Shown here piece by piece: positions 8,339 to 14,871 of a DNA stretch of 20,206 nt; within the stretch, counting starts at the first letter, position 1; each line of letters begins with the position of its first letter. Under the pieces are notes generated by a model. That model saw nothing but the letters and a program-made list of their open reading frames with translations, ran no database searches and was not told where the DNA came from. The stretch lies in assembly GCA_030616165.1 (NCBI GenBank), contig JAUWXV010000042.1, forward strand, positions 1 to 20,206, written 5' to 3'. Origin of the DNA: a bacterium (GTDB taxonomy: Bacteria > SM23-31 > JAUVVT01). Position numbers and translations under genes: made by a program.

Positions 8339-8362
8339 CCTACTTTTTTTCAAAAAAGTAGG
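8339..8362. repeat. second hairpin of the CTACTTT family
   Basis: CCTACTTTTTT (8339-8349) and AAAAAAGTAGG (8352-8362) are a perfect 11-bp inverted repeat with a 2-nt loop, beginning just past the DUF362 stop. On the minus strand the stem is followed by A-rich, not T-rich, sequence, so it does not have the form of an intrinsic terminator for DUF362. Confidence 0.7.
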
Positions 8363-8368
8363 TTTCTT

Positions 8369-9328
8369 TTAAGTTATCATATTTTTTATATTAATTTCGC
8401 TAATATCCATTTTCCCGAGACCGCGCTGGTGTGCGATTGTGATAAACGGTATTTCATCAGGATTAATGCCGAATAAATGTGCGCCGTATGCGTCAACTGC
8501 AACCTGGTCAGTTCCAGCCGCGATAATATTCATATTTTTTACGTCTCTTGGACTTCCACCTTGAGGTCCGTTTGTCAATAGAACGCGGAATGCATCTAAG
8601 ATAACGAGTGTTGGTTTCATAAACTGTGCAAGGTCTGCAATGCTGTTGTGTATGTCCTGATGGAGTTGACTTCTTATTCCCCCGATCATTCCATACCAGT
8701 TTTTCATACCGATTGTTAATCTTGTAAGGTTATGATGTTTTAATATTGGTATATTTATCACTTTATCTGCTTCCAGATAATGGGAGTAGATTGGCCAGTT
8801 TTTCAGGATGACTCCGTCCATATTCACATTTTTTAACTTTCTTTTTTCTGGGAGTTTGACTTCGGCACCTGCTTTTTCGGCTGCATTTGCAATTCCACTT
8901 CTTGCAAAGCACCTTCTGGGATCATTACAGGAAGCGTCGGTTACTATCACCTTTTTTGCGCCCGCGTTATAACACAACTCGACTGTCTTTTTTACTACTT
9001 CGGGATTAGTATTGGCGGCCTGCTGTGGGATTCTGTCCCAGCCAATATTTGGTTTAATTACGACAATATCGCCTTGTGATATAAATCGGTTAATACCTCC
9101 AAGAGCATTTATCACCATTTCTGTTAACTCTGATGGAGAATCGCCTTTAGCAGATGCTAATTCGGGGAGGTCTGGACTCGGCGGTATTGTGTAATCCAGC
9201 CGTGTTCCAATTTCTGTGCGAACTGTTGGTTTTTTAGACCTTGAGGCAAGCCAAAAACCCATACCTCCGGATGCAATCACTCCTGCACCGGCTCTTGCTG
9301 TTAATTTTATAAACTTACGTCTCTCCAT
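8369..9328 (-). CDS. DUF362 domain protein with Tat signal
   Basis: A DUF362-family protein, of unknown reaction, often found next to ferredoxin modules. Taking the ATG at 9328 it has 319 residues. It opens with a twin-arginine signal (ERRKFIKL then a small-residue hydrophobic stretch AGAGVIASGGMGFWLA), so export in folded form, perhaps anchored, is likely. Family features include VVIKPNIGWDR, the Cys pair in DASCNDPRRCFARSGI, and KHHNLTRLTIGMKNWYGMIGG near the middle. A start four codons upstream (9340) is possible, but GGAG lies 6 nt before the second ATG and nothing before the first. It is followed on the same strand by the polyferredoxin, implying a shared redox role outside the cytoplasm. 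The two cysteines could hold a cofactor, but that is a guess. Confidence 0.85.
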   Translation of the reverse strand: MERRKFIKLTARAGAGVIASGGMGFWLASRSKKPTVRTEIGTRLDYTIPPSPDLPELASAKGDSPSELTEMVINALGGINRFISQGDIVVIKPNIGWDRIPQQAANTNPEVVKKTVELCYNAGAKKVIVTDASCNDPRRCFARSGIANAAEKAGAEVKLPEKRKLKNVNMDGVILKNWPIYSHYLEADKVINIPILKHHNLTRLTIGMKNWYGMIGGIRSQLHQDIHNSIADLAQFMKPTLVILDAFRVLLTNGPQGGSPRDVKNMNIIAAGTDQVAVDAYGAHLFGINPDEIPFITIAHQRGLGKMDISEINIKNMIT

Positions 9329-9503
9329 TTGCTTCTCCATCTTTAAACTATTAATATATTAAAATCTAAAAATAAATGCAATTATTTTAAATAATGAGTA
9401 TGATAAATCATTTTTTATTTTTTTTGTCTTCTCTTTTTAAATTAATTGGAATAATATCTTTTTATTTTTATATTAGACTATAAATAATAACATATTATAT
9501 TAA

Positions 9504-9538
9504 TTGTATGGTTTCGATTTATCGAACCAGATTTTTTT
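9504..9538 (+). repeat. hairpin repeat, GGGCTTGA-TTTA family, between divergent genes
   Basis: TTCGA (9513-9517), loop TTTA, TCGAA (9522-9526), extended outward by GG/CC around a bulge, then a T-run at 9532-9538. It shares the flank ATTGTATGG and loop TTTA with the copy at 4671-4700, while the stem bases have changed together (CTTGA/TCAAG to TTCGA/TCGAA). It sits in the 270-bp gap between the divergent DUF362 and SDR genes, where no transcript from a neighbouring gene needs ending. I see no clear promoter in the rest of this gap. Confidence 0.6.
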
Positions 9539-9610
9539 ACTTTTTTAAAGATTCGGTTGAAATAAAAATTTAATAAAGTTCTGTAAGATAATTTAAAATT
9601 ATTTTTAATT

Positions 9611-10378
9611 ATGTCATCGAGAAAGGATAATGTAAATTTATCAGGAAAGAATGCCGTGATTACTGGTGGTTCAAGAGGTATTGGAAGAGCAATTGCATTA
9701 AGGTTTGGTGAAGCTGGGTGTAATGTTATGATTAATTATATTACAAACGAAGAGGCTGCCTCGGAGGTTCTCGAGAGTTTAAGATATTTTAACGTAGAAG
9801 GCATATCTTTTAAGGGGGATGTCTCTAATCCAGAGATTGCAAAGGAGATGATTGACAAGGCTGTTGAAAAATTTGAAAGTATTGATATACTTGTTAATAA
9901 TGCAGGTATATGGGAACGGGGTTTCATTGGAGAGATGGATTATAATCACTGGCGGCGTATTCTAAGAACAAATCTCGATAGTGCATTTAACTGCTGTAAC
10001 TTTGCGGTTCCTTATATGAAAAGGCAGAAAAGCGGGAAAATAATTAATATCTCGTCAAGGTCAGCAAGAAAAGGTGAGGAAGGTTCTTCGGCATACGTTG
10101 CTTCTAAATCTGGTTTAATCGGTTTTACAAGGTCAATTGCTATGGAGGTGGGCAAATATAATATTAATGTAAACTGCGTTGCACCTGCCTGGGTTGAATC
10201 GGATATGACTAAAGATTATCTGCATAAAGAAAATAGAGAAAAGGAGATTCTAAAGACAATTCCTCTCGGGAGAATTGCAGAGCCGGAAGATGTTGCGGAT
10301 ATTGCTCTTTTTCTTGCTTCTGACCTTTCAAACTATTTAACAGGAGAGACAATATTTTTAAGCGGCGGTGCTATTTAA
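9611..10378 (+). CDS. FabG-like short-chain dehydrogenase/reductase
   Basis: Cytoplasmic NAD(P)H-dependent oxidoreductase of the classical SDR family, 255 residues. It has the Rossmann glycine motif TGGSRGIG (18-25), NNAG (96-99), catalytic Asn121, Ser149, and Tyr162-x3-Lys166 in AYVASK, and the late motif PEDVADIALFLASDLSNYLTGETIFLSGG. Length and motifs match 3-oxoacyl-ACP reductase (FabG) and its many relatives acting on sugars or alcohols. There are no fatty-acid genes nearby, so fabG is not assigned. No ribosome site is visible before the ATG. It lies 268 bp before nagA on the same strand; a link to amino-sugar metabolism is only suggested by position. Confidence 0.9.
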   Translation: MSSRKDNVNLSGKNAVITGGSRGIGRAIALRFGEAGCNVMINYITNEEAASEVLESLRYFNVEGISFKGDVSNPEIAKEMIDKAVEKFESIDILVNNAGIWERGFIGEMDYNHWRRILRTNLDSAFNCCNFAVPYMKRQKSGKIINISSRSARKGEEGSSAYVASKSGLIGFTRSIAMEVGKYNINVNCVAPAWVESDMTKDYLHKENREKEILKTIPLGRIAEPEDVADIALFLASDLSNYLTGETIFLSGGAI

Positions 10379-10473
10379 TACTAACCCGTGGTTTCTCATT
10401 GATAAAAATTGAATCCCATAACTGATGTGTCAGGAATTCTTGCATGACTATAAGAGATAACAGAGGCTGAAAT

Positions 10474-10645
10474 ATGAAGATTATTACTATCTTACATTGT
10501 ATTTTATTTCTATTAGTTAGTCACAAGATGAGAAATTGAATATTCCGGATAGTTTAGGGAGAACCTTCCGCAATTTTATGTAACTGCTAATGTATATATC
10601 CTAAAGAAAGAAAGTAACAAAAATACTTTTAATTTTTGGAGGATA
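10474..10645 (+). pseudogene. possible frameshifted remnant of a small secreted-protein gene
   Basis: GAGG sits 7 nt before an ATG at 10474, which opens a signal-peptide-like stretch (MKIITILHCILFLLVS) before stopping at 10539. Reading moves naturally to another frame (10521 onward: SQDEKLNIPDSLGRTFRN, stop at 10581) and then to a third (10574 onward: FYVTANVYILKKESNKN) running into the nagA start. Joined, these read as a short exported protein with two frameshifts. Each piece is short enough to arise by chance in AT-rich DNA, so this is tentative. The alternative is an intact 21-residue leader-like peptide in front of nagA. Confidence 0.25.
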
Positions 10646-10646
10646 A

Positions 10647-11837
10647 ATGGAAGATAAGGTTATGATAATAAATGGAAAGGTGATTTTGCCCGATGGGATT
10701 AAAGAAAATGCAGTGATTTTCATAAATAGAGGTAGAATAGAAGATATTAAAGAGAGTTCGGAAATTGTAAATCAAGTTGAATATGAAAAATACGATGCGA
10801 AAGGTAAATATGTCTCACCGGGATTTGTTGATATTCATGTTCACGGCGGACGCGGCAGTGATTTTATGGATGTTACGGTCGAAGATTTTGATAATATAAC
10901 AAAATATCACACATCTGGTGGTACTACCGCACTGCTCGCAACAACAGCGAGCACATCCAAAGAAAAGATTCTTGCTGTGCTTGAGACTATGAAATTGGTA
11001 AAATTGCGTGGAAGTAATGGTGCATACATAATCGGGGCGCATATGGAAGGTCCGTATATTGATTATGACTGGAAGGGTTGTCATCTTCCTAGCGAGGTCA
11101 GGAACCCTGACCCTGATGAATATAGCGAAATTCTGGATAAATGTGGTCACCTGATCCGAAGGTGGACTGTATCTCTGGAACTTCCGGGAGTAGAAAATTT
11201 TATAAGGGAGATAGCCCGGAGGGGAATTGTAGTTAGTGCCGGGCATACTGGTGTAAATTATGATGTAGTAAAAGAAGCCTTAGGTTGGGGAGTTACCCAT
11301 ACTACACATATGTATTGTTCTATGTCAAATATTGTGTGGGATAAGGCAAAGAGGCGCGGGGGAATGGTTGAATCAATTTTTCTTTTAGATGAACTTACTA
11401 CTGAAGTGATTGCAGATGGAAAACATCTGCCCGGTGAAATGCTTAAGTTGACAATTAAGAATAAGACCACCGATAGAATTGCTTTGGTGAGCGATGCGAT
11501 GAGGGGCTCGGGGATGCCAGACGGAGAATATACGTTCGGTCCTAAAGATGGTCAGAAAACAATTGTCGAAGATGGTGTAGCGTGGGTTCCCGATAAACAC
11601 TGTTATGCCTCGAGTATTGCAAAGATGATTGATTGTGTGAGGATTATGGTAAGGACAGCCGACTGTTCATTAAAAGATGCAGTGAAAATGGCTTCAATTG
11701 TTCCTGCAAAAATTATCGGAGTCGAAAAAGAGTTTGGCTCTATTGAAAATGGCAAGCGTGCCGATATTGTTATTTTTGATGAAAATTTTAATGTTGACTC
11801 AACATGGGTTGAAGGAAAGATTATTTATAAAGCATAA
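10647..11837 (+). CDS. nagA: N-acetylglucosamine-6-phosphate deacetylase
   Basis: Cytoplasmic metal-dependent amidohydrolase that removes acetate from GlcNAc-6-P, the first committed step of amino-sugar and murein-sugar use. It has 396 residues, close to the family norm of about 380-390. Visible motifs: HVHG (His64, His66), the metal Glu134 in AHMEGPYID, His200 in VSAGHTG, His221 in THTTHMYCSMS, and catalytic Asp283 in LVSDAMRGSG. The C-terminus ENGKRADIVIFDENFNV is typical of the superfamily. The usual THLFNAM motif reads THMYCSM, so it belongs to a divergent subgroup and related substrates are possible. A strong ribosome site, GGAGG, lies 4 nt before the ATG. No nagB or nagE is adjacent. 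Confidence 0.88.
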   Translation: MEDKVMIINGKVILPDGIKENAVIFINRGRIEDIKESSEIVNQVEYEKYDAKGKYVSPGFVDIHVHGGRGSDFMDVTVEDFDNITKYHTSGGTTALLATTASTSKEKILAVLETMKLVKLRGSNGAYIIGAHMEGPYIDYDWKGCHLPSEVRNPDPDEYSEILDKCGHLIRRWTVSLELPGVENFIREIARRGIVVSAGHTGVNYDVVKEALGWGVTHTTHMYCSMSNIVWDKAKRRGGMVESIFLLDELTTEVIADGKHLPGEMLKLTIKNKTTDRIALVSDAMRGSGMPDGEYTFGPKDGQKTIVEDGVAWVPDKHCYASSIAKMIDCVRIMVRTADCSLKDAVKMASIVPAKIIGVEKEFGSIENGKRADIVIFDENFNVDSTWVEGKIIYKA

Positions 11838-11973
11838 AAAAATTTTTCAATATTTGATTTATTTTCTCAATATATAAAATTTTAGTGAATATTATTTAGA
11901 AATTGATTAAAAACTTGTTATATATTATATTGAAATAATAGGGGGAATTAATAATTGTCTGTTCATATTTTTT

Positions 11974-12000
11974 TGTCATTCCTGCGAAAGCAGGAATCCA
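11974..12000. repeat. GTCATTCCTGC-GAAA-GCAGGAAT hairpin repeat
   Basis: ATTCCTGC (11978-11985) and GCAGGAAT (11990-11997) pair perfectly over 8 bp around GAAA, a GNRA tetraloop. The wider GTCATTCC...GGAATCCA form is a mini-repeat I recognise from many unrelated bacterial genomes; only one copy is in this window. Confidence 0.7.
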
Positions 12001-12062
12001 TTTATTTTTTGCCGTATTGATTTTGGAATTTTACCAGGTTTTTGTAATCAATTAAATGTTTC

Positions 12063-12082
12063 GACGGACAAGAATGTCCGTC
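12063..12082. repeat. hairpin repeat, GGACA/TGTCC family
   Basis: GACGGACA (12063-12070), loop AGAA, TGTCCGTC (12075-12082): a perfect 8-bp-arm inverted repeat of the same type as those at 6547-6570 and 16361-16382. It lies about 30 bp upstream of the -10 box proposed for the next gene. Confidence 0.65.
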
Positions 12083-12110
12083 CTGCTGGTTTCCATGGCT
12101 TATTCTGTTG

Positions 12111-12116
12111 TATAAT
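12111..12116 (+). promoter_or_regulatory. candidate -10 box for the HDAC-like operon
   Basis: A perfect TATAAT 29 bp before the ATG at 12146 would give a leader of about 20 nt. No good -35 element is found at 16-18 bp, so an activator-dependent or weak promoter, or chance, are all possible. Confidence 0.35.
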
Positions 12117-12145
12117 TAAATCACAATTAGTAAACCAGAATTTGA

Positions 12146-13105
12146 ATGGATAATAAAATTTTATTAATATATAGCGATGAATATCTCAAGCATGATACGG
12201 GGGGAGGACATCCAGAAAATCACGAGAGACTCAAAAGCATAATATCGCATTTGAGTGGAAGTGAATTAATGAAATATCTGATAATTTCAGAACCAGAACC
12301 CACCCCATTGAAATGGATAATGGAAGTTCATTCCGAAGAATATATAAGTTCCATAAAAAAGCATTCTGAAGAGGGGATACATTTTATTGATTCGCTTGAT
12401 AACGTGATAAGCAGGGAAACTTATAGAATTTCTTTATTAGCGGTTGGCGGAGTTTTAAATGCTGTTGATAGTGTGATGGAGGATAAATTCCGCAAAGCAT
12501 TCTGTCTGATAAGACCGCCCGGTCATCACGCATTGAGAGATGAGGCTATGGGATTCTGTTTTTTCAATAACGTTGCCGTTGCTGCAAAATATTTGATAAA
12601 GAAATATAATTTAAGTAGAATCTTGATAGTAGATTGGGATGTCCATCATGGAAATGGAACCCAGGATGCCTTTTATGATGACCCAAAAGTATTTTATTTC
12701 AGCATCCATCAGCATCCATTATATCCGGGTTCTGGGATGGAATCTGAAATAGGGAGGGGGAAAGGAAAAGGATTTACTATGAATGTTCCTGTACCACCCG
12801 GAACAAAAGATGATACATATATCAGGGTATTTTCAGAGGAATTATTTCTGAGGGCGGATGATTACAATCCGCAGTTTATATTAATTTCCGCTGGATTTGA
12901 TGCTCATAAAGAAGATCCCATCGCCCAGATTCTTCTTTCTGAAAATGTGTATGGAAGTATTACTGATGTTGTATGCAGAATTGCCGATAAGTGCTGTGAG
13001 GGGAAAATAGTTTCTGTCTTGGAAGGTGGATATAATCTTAAATTCCTTCCTGTTTGTGTTGCTGAACATTTAAAAAGTCTTATATTATTTAAGGAAAATC
13101 GATGA
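12146..13105 (+). CDS. histone deacetylase-like amidohydrolase
   Basis: Zinc hydrolase of the arginase/deacetylase fold (HDAC / acetoin utilization AcuC / acetylpolyamine amidohydrolase family), 319 residues. Recognisable are PENHERL (23-29), RPPGHHA with the catalytic His pair 127-128, the metal motif DWDVHHGNGT (Asp165, His167), SAGFDAH with the third metal ligand Asp252, and EGGYN with the transition-state Tyr296. All catalytic residues are present, so it should remove acetyl or acyl groups from lysine or polyamine-like amines. Bacterial members vary in substrate, which cannot be fixed here. No ribosome site is evident at the start. Its TGA overlaps the ATG of the next gene (ATGA), indicating translational coupling. 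Confidence 0.93.
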   Translation: MDNKILLIYSDEYLKHDTGGGHPENHERLKSIISHLSGSELMKYLIISEPEPTPLKWIMEVHSEEYISSIKKHSEEGIHFIDSLDNVISRETYRISLLAVGGVLNAVDSVMEDKFRKAFCLIRPPGHHALRDEAMGFCFFNNVAVAAKYLIKKYNLSRILIVDWDVHHGNGTQDAFYDDPKVFYFSIHQHPLYPGSGMESEIGRGKGKGFTMNVPVPPGTKDDTYIRVFSEELFLRADDYNPQFILISAGFDAHKEDPIAQILLSENVYGSITDVVCRIADKCCEGKIVSVLEGGYNLKFLPVCVAEHLKSLILFKENR

Positions 13106-13884
13106 AATTAGAAAGATTATTTATTTTTTTTATTATATTATTATTTGTGGGTGCAATATTAATCATTAACAGGTTTACTTCAATAACAGAGAGGAAAACC
13201 AAAGTTTATATTCAGGGAGCATTTTATATTGATAGAAACGATATTTATAAGATAGTAAATGATGATATAATTGAAAAGATGCTTAGAGATATTGACCCCG
13301 ATATTCTGATAGTCCAGGAACCGGTTACCTTTTCCGACAATCTCTTTGAAGAATTTGAAAGTGAAATATCTCCTTCAGAAAAAGATTCGATTATTAATAT
13401 CTATTTTAAAAAAATAGAAGATATCAATAGCAAACTTGGATTTGATATAATCCTGCTGAATGTATGGGATTTAGAGAGCATTCAGGCAAGAAAAAATTTT
13501 TATAGAAAAAATAGGGATGATCCAAATTTCAAACAGAAAGTTGATTTGTATAATAAATTAAATCAAATAATCACAACAAAAATTGAGGAACTTAATCTAA
13601 AAAAGGATATATTCACCGTTAATTCTTCCCTTTTTGATAATTTGAAAGAGGTTGAGGGAAATTATTTTTCTTCTGTTTTTGGGGAAGAACTTGGTCTTGG
13701 TGATTATAAATATATGAATAAAAAGTATACAGATAAAATATTAGAAATTATAAATGAGGATAAAAAAAGAAAGACACTTATAATTTACGATTCCAATCAG
13801 AAATATGAACTTATAAAAAGGCTCACGAGTATTCCTGACATAAATGTAATAAGGGTTATGAGTGGCGAAAAGAATAAAGATTAA
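13102..13884 (+). CDS. membrane-anchored hypothetical protein, 260 aa
   Basis: One N-terminal hydrophobic segment (about 5-23, LFIFFIILLFVGAILII) followed by a charged, soluble domain, probably outside the cytoplasm. No family is recognised with confidence. The arrangement PDILIVQEPVTF (about 69-80), a helical middle, and a late KTLIIYDSNQKYELIKRLTSIPDINVI loosely recalls TIKI/ChaN-like (EreA/TraB-type) folds, where an early acidic motif and a late His-rich strand form the site. The matching histidines are not evident, so this is only a lead. Its ATG overlaps the stop of the HDAC-like gene by 4 bp, and the barrel gene starts 14 bp after its end, so the three are almost certainly one operon. 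Confidence 0.8.
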   Translation: MKLERLFIFFIILLFVGAILIINRFTSITERKTKVYIQGAFYIDRNDIYKIVNDDIIEKMLRDIDPDILIVQEPVTFSDNLFEEFESEISPSEKDSIINIYFKKIEDINSKLGFDIILLNVWDLESIQARKNFYRKNRDDPNFKQKVDLYNKLNQIITTKIEELNLKKDIFTVNSSLFDNLKEVEGNYFSSVFGEELGLGDYKYMNKKYTDKILEIINEDKKRKTLIIYDSNQKYELIKRLTSIPDINVIRVMSGEKNKD

Positions 13885-13898
13885 AAAATCTGTAGATT

Positions 13899-14669
13899 AT
13901 GAAAATTAAGATTTTATTTATATTTTACTTATCATATAATATTTTATATTTTCACCCGGTTTATCCCCAGAATAATGAATATCCAATATTAAAAGAATTA
14001 ATAGATACACCTACAGCAGGTTCATTAAGAAAGGGGACTTTTGATGTTGGATTAAGGATGTATCCGGAGGGTGGGGTTTTGAGTGAAATGTCCATTGGAC
14101 TTATGAATAGAGTGATGGCGAGTGTTTATTATGGGGGCGAAAATTTTATAGGTGAGGGGGAGGTTAACTGGAATCCGCAGATTGGTTTTGAGATGCGAAT
14201 CAGGATTATTGAAGAGTCATTTGCATTTCCTGCTGTTTCTATTGGATTTAATTCCCAGGGATACGGAGGATATAGAAAAAGTCTTAAAAGGTATATGTAT
14301 AAATCAAAAGGATTTTATGCTGTTGTGAGCAGGAATTATTATCTTTTAGGTAATCTTGGATTACATGTAGGTGCTAACAAAAGCCTTGAAAAAGAGGATA
14401 AAGATAAAGACATCAATATCTTTATTGGATTTGATAAAGGTTTTCCCGGGGGTTTAGAACTGCTTGCTGAATATGATTTCGCTTTTAATGATAATGAAAA
14501 TGAAGATTTGTCGTTTGGAAAGGGAAATGGTTATTTGAATTCCGCTTTAAAATGGAGTGTTACTGGAGGTTTTAGCGTTACTTTTATTTTTAGAAATATT
14601 GCCAAGAATAAAAAATTCACATCAGGAGTAGGTAGAGAAATTAAAATTAGTTATGTAAGAAATTTTTAA
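13899..14669 (+). CDS. outer-membrane beta-barrel protein, YjbH-like
   Basis: A 256-residue exported protein. A signal peptide (MKIKILFIFYLSYNILYFHP, cleavage probably near VYPQ, residue 24) precedes a mature part made of short amphipathic strands rich in Gly and aromatic residues. Marks of the group are LIDTPTAGSLRKGTFDVGLR, MSIGLMNRVMASVYYGG, WNPQIGFEMR and FPAVSIGFNSQGYG, and the protein ends in ISYVRNF with a C-terminal Phe, as outer-membrane barrels do. I recognise this as resembling the small YjbH-like barrels of Gram-negative candidate phyla; YjbH proteins are linked to exopolysaccharide in other bacteria, but these short relatives have no proven role. It is the third gene of the HDAC operon. 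A four-hairpin array begins right at its stop codon. Confidence 0.82.
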   Translation: MKIKILFIFYLSYNILYFHPVYPQNNEYPILKELIDTPTAGSLRKGTFDVGLRMYPEGGVLSEMSIGLMNRVMASVYYGGENFIGEGEVNWNPQIGFEMRIRIIEESFAFPAVSIGFNSQGYGGYRKSLKRYMYKSKGFYAVVSRNYYLLGNLGLHVGANKSLEKEDKDKDINIFIGFDKGFPGGLELLAEYDFAFNDNENEDLSFGKGNGYLNSALKWSVTGGFSVTFIFRNIAKNKKFTSGVGREIKISYVRNF

Positions 14670-14818
14670 CCTACTTTCTTTGCAAAGAAAGTAGGCAAAG
14701 AAACTTTAGATCTATTCCTCATTCCTTGCTGTGCAAGGAATGAGGAATAAAAGTAAGTTTTCCCCCCGCTTAAAGCGGGGATCCTTCGGATTGCTTCTTC
14801 TTTTTCCAAAAGAAGAAG
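14670..14818. repeat. array of four consecutive hairpin repeats
   Basis: H1: a fully palindromic 26-mer, arms CCTACTTTCTTTG / CAAAGAAAGTAGG (14670-14695), with tail CAAAGAAACTTTAG. H2: 16-bp arms ATTCCTCATTCCTTGC (14714-14729) and its complement (14733-14748), 3-nt loop. H3: CCCCGCTT (14764-14771) / AAGCGGGG (14773-14780). H4: CTTCTTCTTTT (14794-14804) / AAAAGAAGAAG (14808-14818). Nearly all of the 149 bp is stem. It starts on the base after the barrel gene's stop and ends about 50 bp before the likely radical SAM start. It may act as a processing or partial-termination block between the two genes. Confidence 0.85.
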
Positions 14819-14856
14819 AGTTACTTTATAATAATATAAAAAATTATCAGTGGAAA

Positions 14857-14871
14857 GAGGAATTTGAACTG
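14857..14871 (+). promoter_or_regulatory. ribosome site fixing a CTG start
   Basis: GAGG at 14857-14860 with 8 nt to CTG (14869-14871) is the only good ribosome site near the start of the radical SAM gene. The next in-frame ATG, at 14926, would remove conserved residues and has no such site. Confidence 0.5.

Larger units (their letters stand above)
11838..12145. other. nagA-HDAC intergenic region with two hairpin repeats
   Basis: About 308 bp without a gene. It contains the hairpin at 11978-11997, the shared 14-mer ATTTTTTGCCGTAT (12004-12017), the GGACA/TGTCC hairpin at 12063-12082 and a likely -10 box at 12111-12116. The first 100 bp are A/T only in character with no recognisable terminator for nagA. 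Confidence 0.5.

Noticed and set aside
9504-9538. Intrinsic terminator
   Set aside because: It has stem and T-run, but lies between divergent genes with no upstream transcript to end; classed as a repeat copy.
10815-11246. 143-codon minus-strand open frame inside nagA
   Set aside because: Opposite strand of a well-supported enzyme gene whose catalytic motifs lie in the same bases; the translated product has no family character.
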